From Piscirickettsiaceae bacterium (lineage in GTDB: Bacteria; Pseudomonadota; Gammaproteobacteria; Nitrosococcales; Methylophagaceae): DNA of 64,000 bases. Positions 9,098-18,124 of this stretch are shown here, piece after piece. The notes beneath the pieces are model-generated. The model saw only the letters and a list, made by a program, of their open reading frames with translations. It was not told where the DNA came from and did no database searches. A program made the position numbers and the translations under genes. How positions within the stretch are numbered: the first letter of the stretch is position 1; each line of letters opens with the position of its first letter. Location of the stretch: NCBI GenBank assembly GCA_013215825.1, contig JABSQN010000005.1:1-64000 (forward strand), in the 5' to 3' direction.

Positions 9098-9849
9098 TAT
9101 TGTGATTCTTTTGGTGGATTTAAGCGATCAGCGAGTGCTTGGCCTTCAGCCAAATCAATGGTGCCTTCATAGATTGCACGACCAACAATTGCACCCATAA
9201 TGCCTTCACTTTCATAATGACATAATGCTTTTACATCGTTGTAATCAGTTACGCCACCAGAGGCAATGACCGGGATATTAATCGCTCGAGCTAAATCACG
9301 CGTGGACTCTAAATTCACACCTTGCATCATGCCATCACGGCTAATATCAGTATAAATAATAGCTTCAACACCATCTTGTTCAAAGTGTTTAGCCATATCA
9401 GTGACATCATGGTGAGAGAGTTTTGACCAGCCATCAATGGCTACTTTGCCATTTTTAGCATCTAAACCAATAATGATATGACCTGGAAATTCAGCACAAA
9501 CATCACCAACAAAATGCGGTGCATTAACAGCTTTGGTGCCGATAATAACATAGCGAACACCCGCTTCTAGATAGGTCTGAATGGTGTTTTCATCACGGAT
9601 ACCACCACCAATTTGCACATCTAAATCAGGGAACGTTTTACATATCTCATGGATAATCTGAGCGTTAACAGGTTTGCCGGCAAAGGCACCATCTAAATCG
9701 ACCAAGTGTAATCGTTTAGCTCCTGCATCTACCCATTTACGAGCGATGGCAAGAGGATCTTTTGAGAAAACAGTATTGTCTTCCATACGACCTTGTCTTA
9801 GGCGAACGCAGTGACCGTCTTTTAGATCAATGGCAGGAATTAATAGCAT
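9097..9849 (-). CDS. hisA: ProFAR isomerase HisA
   Basis: A 250-residue TIM barrel paralogous to HisF. It opens the ribose ring of Pro[20 protein letters not shown] holds the catalytic Asp8 and [12 protein letters not shown] the second Asp; VQIGGGIR and VIASGGV are the two phosphate-binding loops. It lies 23 bases after hisH and overlaps hisF by one base. Confidence 0.98.
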   Translation of the reverse strand: MLLIPAIDLKDGHCVRLRQGRMEDNTVFSKDPLAIARKWVDAGAKRLHLVDLDGAFAGKPVNAQIIHEICKTFPDLDVQIGGGIRDENTIQTYLEAGVRYVIIGTKAVNAPHFVGDVCAEFPGHIIIGLDAKNGKVAIDGWSKLSHHDVTDMAKHFEQDGVEAIIYTDISRDGMMQGVNLESTRDLARAINIPVIASGGVTDYNDVKALCHYESEGIMGAIVGRAIYEGTIDLAEGQALADRLNPPKESQ

Positions 9850-9872
9850 ACGTTTTTCTCCAATTTAGTCAG

Positions 9873-10508
9873 TTAGGACTGACCATCCCAATTTAAAAAG
9901 TTTTCTAATAACTGTAATCCATCACGGTGGCTTTTTTCCGGATGGAACTGCACGGCAAAGATATTGTTCTGATGTACTGCCGATGTAAATGTGTTTGGAT
10001 AATCTGTCGTTGCCGCAGTGACGCACTCATTGTCAGGTTGAATAAAATAACTGTGTACAAAGTAAAAACGACTATCTTGCTGAATGTTTTTCCATAAGGG
10101 ATGCTCGATTGTTTGGTGAATTTGATTCCAGCCCATATGAGGTACTTTCAGCTTATCCTCAGGTTTAATGTCAAAGTGATGTACCTGACCGGAGAAGATA
10201 TTTAAGCCATCGACGCCATTATTTTCATCACTATGAGTGAGCAGTAACTGCATACCAATACAGATACCTAAAAAAGGTTTTTCTGCTGCTACTTGTCGCA
10301 CAACATCGGTTAAGCCAAGATCGTTCAAGGCATTCATACAAGCACGAATAGCGCCTTGACCTGGAAAAACAATATGGCTGGCAGTCAGGATCCGTTCAGG
10401 ATCAGCCGTGACTTCAATCGTTACACCCTCAGCCGCCACACTTTCTAATGCTTTTGAGACTGATCGCAAGTTACCCATGCCATAATCAATGACCGCTACG
10501 TGTGGCAT
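9873..10508 (-). CDS. hisH: Imidazole glycerol phosphate synthase, glutaminase subunit HisH
   Basis: A 211-residue class I glutamine amidotransferase that supplies ammonia to HisF. The nucleophile Cys lies in FLGICIGMQLL and the catalytic His and Glu in VQFHPEKSHRDG. The N-terminus VAVIDYGMGNLRSV is typical. It lies 69 bp downstream of hisB, the widest gap inside the operon. Confidence 0.97.
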   Translation of the reverse strand: MPHVAVIDYGMGNLRSVSKALESVAAEGVTIEVTADPERILTASHIVFPGQGAIRACMNALNDLGLTDVVRQVAAEKPFLGICIGMQLLLTHSDENNGVDGLNIFSGQVHHFDIKPEDKLKVPHMGWNQIHQTIEHPLWKNIQQDSRFYFVHSYFIQPDNECVTAATTDYPNTFTSAVHQNNIFAVQFHPEKSHRDGLQLLENFLNWDGQS

Positions 10509-10577
10509 TCAACAAAACCTATGTATAAAAAACGCTTATTTTACGTAATAAATGATGAACTTGATATGTTGGCGTGT

Positions 10578-11171
10578 TTACAAAGCACCTTTTGTTGATG
10601 GAAGTTGCTCTAAAGCACGCGCGTCTAGTGATACAGCCATGCGTAATGCGCGACCAAATGCTTTAAAGATAGTTTCCGCAATATGATGTGCATTGCGACC
10701 CTTTATGCAGTCAATATGCAAGGTTATACCAGCATGATTAATTAAACCTTGGAAGAATTCATAAAATAAATCAACATCGAATTCACCAATTTTATCGCGG
10801 TTAAACGTGACATCAAATTCAATACCAGGGCGACCTGATAAATCTAAAACAACACGAGATAATGCCTCATCTAGCGGAATATAAGCATGACCATATCGAA
10901 TAATACCCTTCTTGTCTCCCAATGCCTGCTTTAAGGCTTGACCAAAAGTAATGCCAATATCTTCAACGGTATGGTGAGCATCGATGTGTAAATCACCCTT
11001 GGCTTTAATATCAAGATCAAACAAACCATGGCGTGCAATTTGTTCCATCATATGATCAAGAAAGGGAACACCGGTTTCAGCATTAAACTGACCGCTGCCA
11101 TCAAGGTTAATTGTCACCTCAATTTGGGTTTCAAGTGTATTACGAGCAACTGTTGCCGTGCGCATTGTCAT
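10578..11171 (-). CDS. hisB: Imidazoleglycerol-phosphate dehydratase HisB
   Basis: A 197-residue monofunctional dehydratase, without the N-terminal phosphatase domain of enterobacterial HisB. The two metal-binding histidine motifs [24 protein letters not shown] and the second-repeat [20 protein letters not shown] are present. It is the first gene of the his-hinT-tat operon. Starts at 11171 and 11165 are both possible. Its promoter must lie in the region shared with the divergent FNR gene. Confidence 0.97.
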   Translation of the reverse strand: MTMRTATVARNTLETQIEVTINLDGSGQFNAETGVPFLDHMMEQIARHGLFDLDIKAKGDLHIDAHHTVEDIGITFGQALKQALGDKKGIIRYGHAYIPLDEALSRVVLDLSGRPGIEFDVTFNRDKIGEFDVDLFYEFFQGLINHAGITLHIDCIKGRNAHHIAETIFKAFGRALRMAVSLDARALEQLPSTKGAL

Positions 11172-11266
11172 GACATTTCCAGAGTGTTAAATAAAACAGC
11201 ATAATAACTGTTTCGGAGAGAGGTTTGAAGGGGTATCATTATCTTTCATTAATATTGGAATACAAA

Positions 11267-12013
11267 ATGGCGCAATTGAGCAATGTTACTCCCCTCTTTA
11301 AAGATCTTGCCAAAATTGAGCATGATCGCGTTGCCTGTGAGGATTGCTCTCTTTACCGCCTTTGTTTACCATTAGGTTTGCATAGCAAAGATTTGATTCA
11401 ATTAGATAAAATTATTACGCGAAGCCAAACATATAAGCGTGCTCAACCGTTGTTTGAGGCGAATAGCAAATTTACATCCTTATATATAGTCCGTTCCGGA
11501 TCGTTTAAAACAACTATTTCGACCAATAATGGTCGAGAGCAAGTAACGGGGTTTTATTTCCCGGGTGAATTTATTGGGCTAGATGCCATTCATCAAGAAT
11601 CTTATCAATCAACAGCGAAGTCTTTAGAAAGTAGTAGTGTTTGTGAGCTGCCCTTTGATGGTCTGCAAGAGCTTGGCAAGGAAATGCCACAGCTACAAGT
11701 GCAATTGTTAACGCGTATAAGTAAAGAATTAGCGGGTGACAAGAGTTTGATGTTGTTGTTAGGTAAAAAAACAGCCGGTGAGAAGCTTGCAAGCTTTTTA
11801 TTATCGCTATCAAAACGGTTTAGTGAACGTGGTTTTTCTGCCATGGATTTTCAATTAAGTATGTCACGCAGTGATATTGCCAATCATCTTGGTTTGGCGG
11901 TTGAAACAGTGAGTAGAGTCTTGTCACGCTTTCAAGAAGATGGCTTAATTACCATCACCAGCAAATCTATTTCTTTAAAGGATATGGACAAATTACAGTT
12001 ACTATGTGGTTAA
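11267..12013 (+). CDS. fnr: FNR/ANR-type oxygen-sensing transcription regulator
   Basis: A 248-residue Crp/FNR-family regulator. The N-terminal cysteines lie in ACEDCSLYRLCLP (C-x2-C-x5-C) and a fourth in SSSVCELPF, the set that holds the 4Fe-4S cluster of FNR. The cyclic-nucleotide-like domain follows, then the helix-turn-helix SRSDIANHLGLAVETVSRVL with the E..SR recognition residues of FNR. The frame extends to a TTG at 11225, but the ATG at 11267 gives the usual N-terminus. A matching FNR site lies just downstream in front of ompW. Confidence 0.94.
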   Translation: MAQLSNVTPLFKDLAKIEHDRVACEDCSLYRLCLPLGLHSKDLIQLDKIITRSQTYKRAQPLFEANSKFTSLYIVRSGSFKTTISTNNGREQVTGFYFPGEFIGLDAIHQESYQSTAKSLESSSVCELPFDGLQELGKEMPQLQVQLLTRISKELAGDKSLMLLLGKKTAGEKLASFLLSLSKRFSERGFSAMDFQLSMSRSDIANHLGLAVETVSRVLSRFQEDGLITITSKSISLKDMDKLQLLCG

Positions 12014-12068
12014 AATACAACAATATTTTTGCGGATAGTAATCATATTGCTAAAATTACCACAGATCA

Positions 12069-12109
12069 TTGATCTGGATCATGGAAGATAACTGTTAACC
12101 CCGTATGAT
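12069..12109 (+). promoter_or_regulatory. FNR-dependent promoter of ompW
   Basis: TTGATCTGGATCAT at 12069-12082 matches the FNR consensus TTGAT-N4-ATCAA at 9 of 10 fixed positions. A -10 box TATGAT lies at 12104-12109. A transcription start seven to eight bases after it would put the FNR site centre near -41.5, the classic activating position. No good -35 box is seen, which fits an activator-dependent promoter. Confidence 0.7.
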
Positions 12110-12147
12110 CTGCACCATTAAATTAGATTGTACTTATGGAGAATAAA

Positions 12148-12825
12148 ATGAAAACAACAAAACTTGCGGTAGCGCTATTAGCTGCACTAGGTCTTTCTGC
12201 AGTTGCTGCACCCGCAATGGCATACGAAGCTGGCGATTGGTTAGTGCGTGGTCGTATCACACATATTGCACCACAAGATGATAGTGGTCGTTTGTATGTA
12301 GATGGCGTGAGTGTTGGTGAAGGAGTGGGTGTTGATTCTGATACTATTCCTGAGTTAGACATTACTTATATGATTACACCTAACTGGGGTGTGGAATTAA
12401 TCTTAGGTTATTCTGAGCATACTATTAAAGGTGAGAAAGGTGCTGTAGCAACAAGTTTGGGTGATGTAATTGATACCAAAGTATTACCACCAACATTATT
12501 ATTACAATACCACTTCGCACCTAATTCAAATATCCGCCCTTATGTTGGTGCTGGTATTAACTACACATATTTCTTTGATGAAAAAGTAGTTGGTCCAGTA
12601 TTGCCAAAATCTGGTGATGATATTGATCTAGATAGCTCATGGGGTTTCGCAGTACAAGCTGGTGTTGATGTTGCTATCAATGATGATTGGTTTGTAAATG
12701 CTGATGTGAAATACATTGATATGGAAACTGAAGCACACTTTAGCGGTACGGCTGCAGGCGATGCTAGAATCAATGCTGAAATCAACCCATTAGTTTGGTC
12801 TGTAGGTATTGGTCGTCGTTTCTAA
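12148..12825 (+). CDS. ompW: Outer membrane protein OmpW
   Basis: A 225-residue eight-stranded beta-barrel of the OmpW family. The signal peptide MKTTKLAVALLAALGLSAV ends at APAMA before YEAGDWLVRGR, the usual OmpW start. The protein ends in WSVGIGRRF with the terminal Phe needed for barrel assembly. The frame also allows an ATG at 12136, but GGAG at 12138-12141 serves as RBS for 12148. OmpW is FNR-activated in other proteobacteria and the site here fits that. Confidence 0.94.
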   Translation: MKTTKLAVALLAALGLSAVAAPAMAYEAGDWLVRGRITHIAPQDDSGRLYVDGVSVGEGVGVDSDTIPELDITYMITPNWGVELILGYSEHTIKGEKGAVATSLGDVIDTKVLPPTLLLQYHFAPNSNIRPYVGAGINYTYFFDEKVVGPVLPKSGDDIDLDSSWGFAVQAGVDVAINDDWFVNADVKYIDMETEAHFSGTAAGDARINAEINPLVWSVGIGRRF

Positions 12826-12854
12826 GACTAAACCTGACAGCATGTAAATAGTAG

Positions 12855-12880
12855 AGACCCTCAATTGAGGGTCTTTTTTT
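12855..12880 (+). terminator. Rho-independent terminator after ompW
   Basis: A perfect 20-bp palindrome AGACCCTCAATTGAGGGTCT is followed by seven T. It ends ompW transcription and lies ten bases from the convergent murJ stop. Confidence 0.9.
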
Positions 12881-12889
12881 GCCTGTAGA

Positions 12890-14437
12890 TTATGAATCTA
12901 TGGTTCTAGGTTTCAACAAAGTGCGAACATTAATTCCAACCAGTGTGAGGATGGTGAAGTAAAGAAGCATGGCCCCGCCTACTAAGCCAAATAAACCGCC
13001 AAAGCGTTGCCATACAGTCCAATCAATCCAGATTGTATTTGCTGGTGTTAAGCAGAACAAAAGTAGTAATAAACTGAGATTAGGAGCTAATAGTTTTAGC
13101 ATAAATATTCTCCAGCCTTTATCTGGTTGATATACCCCTGTTTTTCTAAGTCCCATATAAAGTAGGCTGGCATTAAGCATGGCTGATAATGAGGTGGCTA
13201 AGGCTAATCCAACATGGGCATATTGCATCATTAAGATAATATTCAGCACCATATTAATGACTAAAGCGATAATGCCAAATTTGACTGGTGTTTTGGTGTC
13301 TTGGCGAGCAAAGTAAGCGGGTGCGAGTACTTTAATAAATATAAAGGGTAATAAACCTAAGCCGTATGCCATTAAGCTAAGCGAGGCGTTGTGGGCATCT
13401 TGAGTGGTAAATGCACCATATTGAAACAGGGTCATTAATAATGGTTCTGCCAGCCAAACAAGCCCAATAGCGGCAGGTGTGGCGATGATAAATACCCAGC
13501 GTAATGCCCAATCAATGGTATGAGAAAATTCCGCTTTGGATGCAGATGCATGTTTTTTCGATAAGCTAGGTAAGATAACGGTGGATAAGGCGATACCAAA
13601 TACGCCTAAAGGAAACTCAACTAAGCGATCAGAGTAATAAAGCCATGAAATACTGCCCGTGACTAAGAATGACGCTAAGATAGTGTCTAATAATAAGTTG
13701 ATTTGAGCGACTGAAACCCCGAACATCGCAGGAATCATCAGCTTAAGTATTTTTTGCACCCCACTGTCTTGCCAGCCCCATTTCGGCATGTGTAATTGGT
13801 GTATCTTCATAAGAAATGGGATTTGGAACAAGAGTTGTACCGCTCCCGCAATAAACACGCCCCAAGCGAGAGCGGTAATGGGTTCATCTAACTGCGGTGA
13901 TAACCAGACAGCACATGAAATTAGGGATAAATTGAGCAATACAGGCGTAAATGCAGGCACCGCAAAGCGACCGAAGCTGTTTAATATTGAGCCTGCCAAA
14001 GCGGTTAAGGAAATAAAGAATAAATAAGGGAATGTTATTTTCAATAAGTCACCTGCTAAGGTGATTTTATACGTGTCGTCAATAAAGCCAGGTGCAAACA
14101 CCATGATTAACAAGGGTGCTGCAATAACGCCAATAAGAGTAATAACAAATAAGATGGTGGCAAGCGTACCACTGGTGTTGGCAATTAATGTTTTGAGATC
14201 GTTATCACCACGTTCTTTATATTCAGCTAAGACAGGGATAAAGGCTTGTGAAAAAGCACCTTCGGCAAATAAGCGACGTAAAAAGTTGGGAATTTTAAAA
14301 GCAACAAAGAAAACATCAGCGCCCAAACCGGCACCGAACATTCGGGCAATAACGATATCGCGTATAAAACCAAGAATACGTGACAAAAATGTCATACCGC
14401 TTACAATAGCAGTGGATTTAAATAGTTTTTCACTCAC
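12890..14437 (-). CDS. murJ: Lipid II flippase MurJ
   Basis: A 515-residue polytopic membrane protein with about 14 hydrophobic segments. It flips lipid II across the inner membrane for peptidoglycan synthesis. The N-terminal MTFLSRILGFIRDIVIARMF and RRLFAEGAFSQAFIPVLAEY carry the conserved arginines of the MOP-superfamily cavity. Length and start are normal. It is transcribed convergently with ompW. Confidence 0.96.
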   Translation of the reverse strand: MSEKLFKSTAIVSGMTFLSRILGFIRDIVIARMFGAGLGADVFFVAFKIPNFLRRLFAEGAFSQAFIPVLAEYKERGDNDLKTLIANTSGTLATILFVITLIGVIAAPLLIMVFAPGFIDDTYKITLAGDLLKITFPYLFFISLTALAGSILNSFGRFAVPAFTPVLLNLSLISCAVWLSPQLDEPITALAWGVFIAGAVQLLFQIPFLMKIHQLHMPKWGWQDSGVQKILKLMIPAMFGVSVAQINLLLDTILASFLVTGSISWLYYSDRLVEFPLGVFGIALSTVILPSLSKKHASASKAEFSHTIDWALRWVFIIATPAAIGLVWLAEPLLMTLFQYGAFTTQDAHNASLSLMAYGLGLLPFIFIKVLAPAYFARQDTKTPVKFGIIALVINMVLNIILMMQYAHVGLALATSLSAMLNASLLYMGLRKTGVYQPDKGWRIFMLKLLAPNLSLLLLLFCLTPANTIWIDWTVWQRFGGLFGLVGGAMLLYFTILTLVGINVRTLLKPRTIDS

Positions 14438-14495
14438 TGGGTGTACAGCCTAGTTTTAATTATCACAACATAGTCTATCAAAATGAGAGCCCCAA

Positions 14496-15146
14496 ATGGC
14501 GAAACGATGTAAAGGTCTTAATTCTAAGTGTTTTTTGTTTTCATACCTTATGATTGTAGGTTTTCTGCTGGTGCTGTGGATGAATAAATTACCCTTGGTT
14601 CATAGCGATCAAAGGGCGATCCCTGCGGAGTTACAAGATTATTTGGAATCTCCTCCTCGTCATCTTGATGCCTTTTCGATGAGAACAACAGGTAAGTTGG
14701 CGCTTACTAACGAATGGATGGAGGATAAATGGACATTTGTCTATTTTTCTCACAGTCATTGTTTGCCCGAGTGTCAGCCTTCGCTTGATAAAATGACACA
14801 ATTACAAACCGCTTTTTCTAGTACCGACTTTCAATATTTAGTGATTGGCATTGACAGCGAACATGAAACAGCAGAGACATTAGCGACATTTTTAACGTCA
14901 CAAAACTACAGCTTCACTGCAGCATCAAGTTCATATGAGGAAATTGAAAAGTTGGCAAAAACATTTATTGCCTTATTTTTACAAACAAATTTCAGTAATG
15001 GTAGTTATCAAATAGAGCAAAAGCATAATATATTTTTAGTTGATCCTAAAGGCCGTGTTTATGCCACGTTTGATGCGGGTTTTTCAGCAAGTAATATTCA
15101 ATCTCGCTTTCTAAAAGCAAGATTGTTTTATGCAAGAACAGAATAA
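14496..15146 (+). CDS. SCO1/SenC-like thioredoxin-fold protein
   Basis: A 216-residue protein with an N-terminal membrane anchor (about residues 13-30) and a thioredoxin-like domain. HCLPECQPSL gives the CxxxC copper site, and the His in EQKHNIFLVDPKGRVYA is in the place of the third ligand. SCO proteins deliver copper to the CuA site of cytochrome c oxidase or act as thiol-disulfide reductases. No oxidase gene lies beside it, so the partner is unknown. Confidence 0.85.
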   Translation: MAKRCKGLNSKCFLFSYLMIVGFLLVLWMNKLPLVHSDQRAIPAELQDYLESPPRHLDAFSMRTTGKLALTNEWMEDKWTFVYFSHSHCLPECQPSLDKMTQLQTAFSSTDFQYLVIGIDSEHETAETLATFLTSQNYSFTAASSSYEEIEKLAKTFIALFLQTNFSNGSYQIEQKHNIFLVDPKGRVYATFDAGFSASNIQSRFLKARLFYARTE

Positions 15147-15152
15147 ATCAGC

Positions 15153-16055
15153 TTATTTCAATGCCTCAGAAAAATGCGTAGCAAGTAAATTAAGTGTATT
15201 AACTCGATGATAGCTAGGTCGCCATATCAAGCCGAGTTCTCGCATGGGTTTGTTATCTGTGGTGATGAGTGGTCGAAGAGTAATATCCGCATGGCGCACC
15301 ATATCAGAGTTAATTGCCATTTCAGGTAATAGAGTAATACCTATCCCGCTTGCGACCATTTCAATTAAGGTATAAAGGCTTGTACCTTGCAAGCTTGTTC
15401 GTTGTTTTGTTGTCGGAAGCTGGCAGGCACTCAGTGCATGTTCGCGCAAACAATGGCCTTCAGATAGAAGCAATAACTCATCAGTCGGCAAGTGATGGAC
15501 ATCAATGCGTTTTTGAGTGGTTAAAGGGTGATGTTTGGGTAATGCGAGATAAAATTGCTCATCAGCAAAAATAAGATGGCTTAATTCATCAATCTTATAA
15601 GGAAATGCGAGAATAGCGACATCAAGCTCGCCCGCTCGAAGCTGTGTTAATAAACGTTCAGATTGATCTTCAATAAGAACAAGCTCTAACTTTGGGTGTG
15701 AGGAACGTATATTTGCCAGAGCTTTAGGCAGTAAAAATGGACTAATACTCGGAATAACACCTATTCTAATTCGTCCGCTAGCCGTTTGATCCTCAGAGTG
15801 TGCAAGATCAACCAGATCAGCGGATAGACTTAATATTTGTTGTGCGCGTTCTGCAAATTCAATACCAAGTGCGGTAGGAAGTACTTTACGTTTGGTGCGT
15901 TCAAGTAAAGGTACACCCAAAAGATTTTCAAGATCTTGTATGCCAGCACTTAGGGTCGATTGTGTAACGAAGCACTGCTCCGCCGCATTGCCAAAGTGCT
16001 TCAATGCAACAACAGCAGTGAGGTATTGTAATTGTCGAAGTGTTGGTAAGACCAT
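15153..16055 (-). CDS. oxyR: Hydrogen-peroxide sensor OxyR (LysR family)
   Basis: A LysR-type regulator of about 300 residues. The N-terminal MVLPTLRQLQYLTAVVALKH and FVTQSTLSAGIQDLE are close to OxyR. EGHCLREHALSACQ has the two redox cysteines with the OxyR spacing. The frame extends to an ATG at 16070, but the ATG at 16055 gives the standard OxyR start. It faces the broken rubrerythrin and the rubredoxin genes, likely members of its regulon. Confidence 0.93.
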   Translation of the reverse strand: MVLPTLRQLQYLTAVVALKHFGNAAEQCFVTQSTLSAGIQDLENLLGVPLLERTKRKVLPTALGIEFAERAQQILSLSADLVDLAHSEDQTASGRIRIGVIPSISPFLLPKALANIRSSHPKLELVLIEDQSERLLTQLRAGELDVAILAFPYKIDELSHLIFADEQFYLALPKHHPLTTQKRIDVHHLPTDELLLLSEGHCLREHALSACQLPTTKQRTSLQGTSLYTLIEMVASGIGITLLPEMAINSDMVRHADITLRPLITTDNKPMRELGLIWRPSYHRVNTLNLLATHFSEALK

Positions 16056-16169
16056 AATCGGAAAAGTCACTTAATACGATAGAAATAATCAGATGGTTCT
16101 AAATTAACATGAATCATATACTTGTTTCCAGTGCTCCGAATTACAGGGGGGAAATGAAGTTTTAAGGAG

Positions 16170-16650
16170 TGATATGATCTGTTACAAGAAGCGTTATCAA
16201 AAACAATTCAAAACTTAGATCAGCCTTTTCTGGTGAATCAATGGCAAATAGAAAACACCTTTATTTTGCTAAACAATGCCGAGCATTAGGTGCGGATGAA
16301 ATTGCAGAGGTCTTTGATAAAGCGGCAGAGCAAGAAGAAACTGCACATGCTTTTGTGTCATTTGCAGTTATTATTCCCGCCAGAAACATTAACCGTAGAA
16401 AAAATATTGCAACTTGCGATTGACGGTGAAACATATGAATATACAGAGATGTATCCTGAATGTCGCAATACAGCATTAGAAGAGCGTAATACTGCTGCTG
16501 TTGCGGAAATGGATGAGTAAATAGAAGAATCTAAGGGAACATGCTGTAAAGTACTCATCCATCATGGCGGGAAAGTGTTTTTCGGCATTAACAAAAATTG
16601 AAAAGCGACATGCTCAGCATTACCAAGATGCATTAGATTCAACAAAATAA
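16170..16650 (+). pseudogene. Rubrerythrin-family gene broken by several frameshifts
   Basis: Pieces of one ferritin-like rubrerythrin appear in shifting frames: LLQEALSKTIQNLDQPF, then ANRKHLYFAKQCRALGADE through AEQEETAHAF, then after a shift LQLLFPPETLTVEKILQLA and ETYEYTEMYPECRNTALEER, then ALTKIEKRHAQHYQDALDS at the end. Helix motifs with metal-binding Glu and His (EQEETAH, EKRHAQHY) are recognisable. At least three frame changes and a TAA after MDE prevent a full protein. The intact rubredoxin and its reductase follow directly. Confidence 0.85.
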
Positions 16651-16689
16651 AAAAGTAATTTTGATTAATTTTAAAGTGGAGAGAAAAAA

Positions 16690-16854
16690 GTGAGACAGTG
16701 GATATGTACAGTGTGTGGGTATGTTTATGACGAAGCCAAAGGCATACCAGAAGATGGTATTGCTCCTGGAACAAGTTGGGATGATATTCCTGATGATTGG
16801 GAATGCCCTGAGTGTGGTGTCGGTAAAGAAGATTTTGAAATGGTCGAAGTGTAA
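16690..16854 (+). CDS. Rubredoxin
   Basis: A 54-residue iron protein with both CxxC iron sites: [15 protein letters not shown] and [14 protein letters not shown]. It carries single electrons, here most likely from the reductase encoded 40 bp downstream. The start is GTG at 16690, preceded by GGAGAGAAAAAA. There is no alternative ATG at the right place. Confidence 0.95.
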   Translation: MRQWICTVCGYVYDEAKGIPEDGIAPGTSWDDIPDDWECPECGVGKEDFEMVEV

Positions 16855-16894
16855 GCTTCTTCCTTTTATTATTTAAGATGATGAGAATGTAAAC

Positions 16895-18052
16895 ATGGCA
16901 GCAGTTATTATTATTGGAACAGGCTTTGCGGGCTACACGCTTGCAAGGGAGTTTCGCAAGTTAGACAGTGATACTCCATTGATACTAATAACGTCTGATG
17001 ATGGTCGAAGTTATCCTAAGCCGATGCTATCAAATGCATTGGCGAAGGGTAAAACGGCTGATCAGATCGCCATGTTTGATGCCTGTAAAATGGCATCAAC
17101 ACTCTCAGCAGAAATCATGACCAATGTGGAGGTTGATGGCGTTGATCCGCAGTCACAAACTGTCACATTAGATAATGGCAAGGTGATTGAATATCGACAA
17201 CTTGTATTAGCGGTTGGTGCTAGCCCTGTTAAGTTAGGGCTTGATGGTGACGCGGCTAATCAGGTGTTATCGATTAATAATATTGTAGACTATGCATCGT
17301 TTCGAGAAAAATTAGCCGATGCAGGTCGAGTTGCGATTATTGGTCCAGGCTTGATCGCCTGTGAATTTGCCAATGATCTAGCCTCAACAGGTGTTTCGGT
17401 GACGATTATTGGTCCAAATAAATTCCCTATGGAGAATCTATTACCCTCCCCTATTGCCGAACAATTAAAAATTAAGCTGGAAGAAATTGGCGTTGATTGG
17501 CAGTTGGAAACAAGTACGATATCAATTGACAAGTCTAAGGAATCACGTGTTGTTATAACGCTTGAAAATGGCGTGTCGATTAATGCGGACATTGTTATTT
17601 CTGCTGTTGGCTTACGGGCGAATGTCTCGCTTGCCCAAGCTGAAAACTTAGAAATAAACCGTGGAATAGTGACCGATAGAACATTACAAACAAGCCAAGA
17701 AAATATCTATGCTTTGGGTGATTGTGCAGAAGTTTCTGGTCATAACTTGTTATTTATTGCCCCTATTCTGGCGGGTGCAAAAGCCTTAGCAAAAACACTG
17801 GTGGGAGATGTCACAGAAGTTAAATATCCTGCCATGCCAGTTGCAATTAAGACTCCTATCTACCCCTTAGTTGTCGCACCACCCGCAGTAGGTGTTGATG
17901 GTGAATGGCTTTTTGAAACAGCATCGTCAGGCTTTGGCTTAAAAGGTTCATTTGTTGATCCTTCTGGAAACTTGCAGGGCTTTGCCTTAAGCGGTGATTG
18001 TGTTTCTGAAAAACAAGCATTGGCTAAAGAGTTACCTGCACTGTTAAATTAA
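16895..18052 (+). CDS. Rubredoxin-NAD(+) reductase
   Basis: A 385-residue FAD/NAD(P)-binding oxidoreductase. IIGTGFAGYTLAREFRKL is the FAD dinucleotide fold, IIGPGLIACEFANDL the NAD fold near residue 150, and IYALGDCAEV the second FAD motif. FAD enzymes of this length beside rubredoxin pass electrons from NADH to rubredoxin. The pair, with rubrerythrin and OxyR nearby, points to peroxide or oxygen detoxification. Confidence 0.92.
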   Translation: MAAVIIIGTGFAGYTLAREFRKLDSDTPLILITSDDGRSYPKPMLSNALAKGKTADQIAMFDACKMASTLSAEIMTNVEVDGVDPQSQTVTLDNGKVIEYRQLVLAVGASPVKLGLDGDAANQVLSINNIVDYASFREKLADAGRVAIIGPGLIACEFANDLASTGVSVTIIGPNKFPMENLLPSPIAEQLKIKLEEIGVDWQLETSTISIDKSKESRVVITLENGVSINADIVISAVGLRANVSLAQAENLEINRGIVTDRTLQTSQENIYALGDCAEVSGHNLLFIAPILAGAKALAKTLVGDVTEVKYPAMPVAIKTPIYPLVVAPPAVGVDGEWLFETASSGFGLKGSFVDPSGNLQGFALSGDCVSEKQALAKELPALLN

Positions 18053-18124
18053 GCGATGTTGAGGGTTTATTAGTCTTCTCTTTTCCAGTACAGTAACCAG
18101 CTTACCTTCCCAGCGGATTCACAG

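Noticed and set aside
14061-14453. Plus-strand open frame of 130 codons opposite murJ
   Set aside because: It lies entirely against the conserved murJ coding sequence and encodes a low-complexity, Lys- and Ile-rich product.
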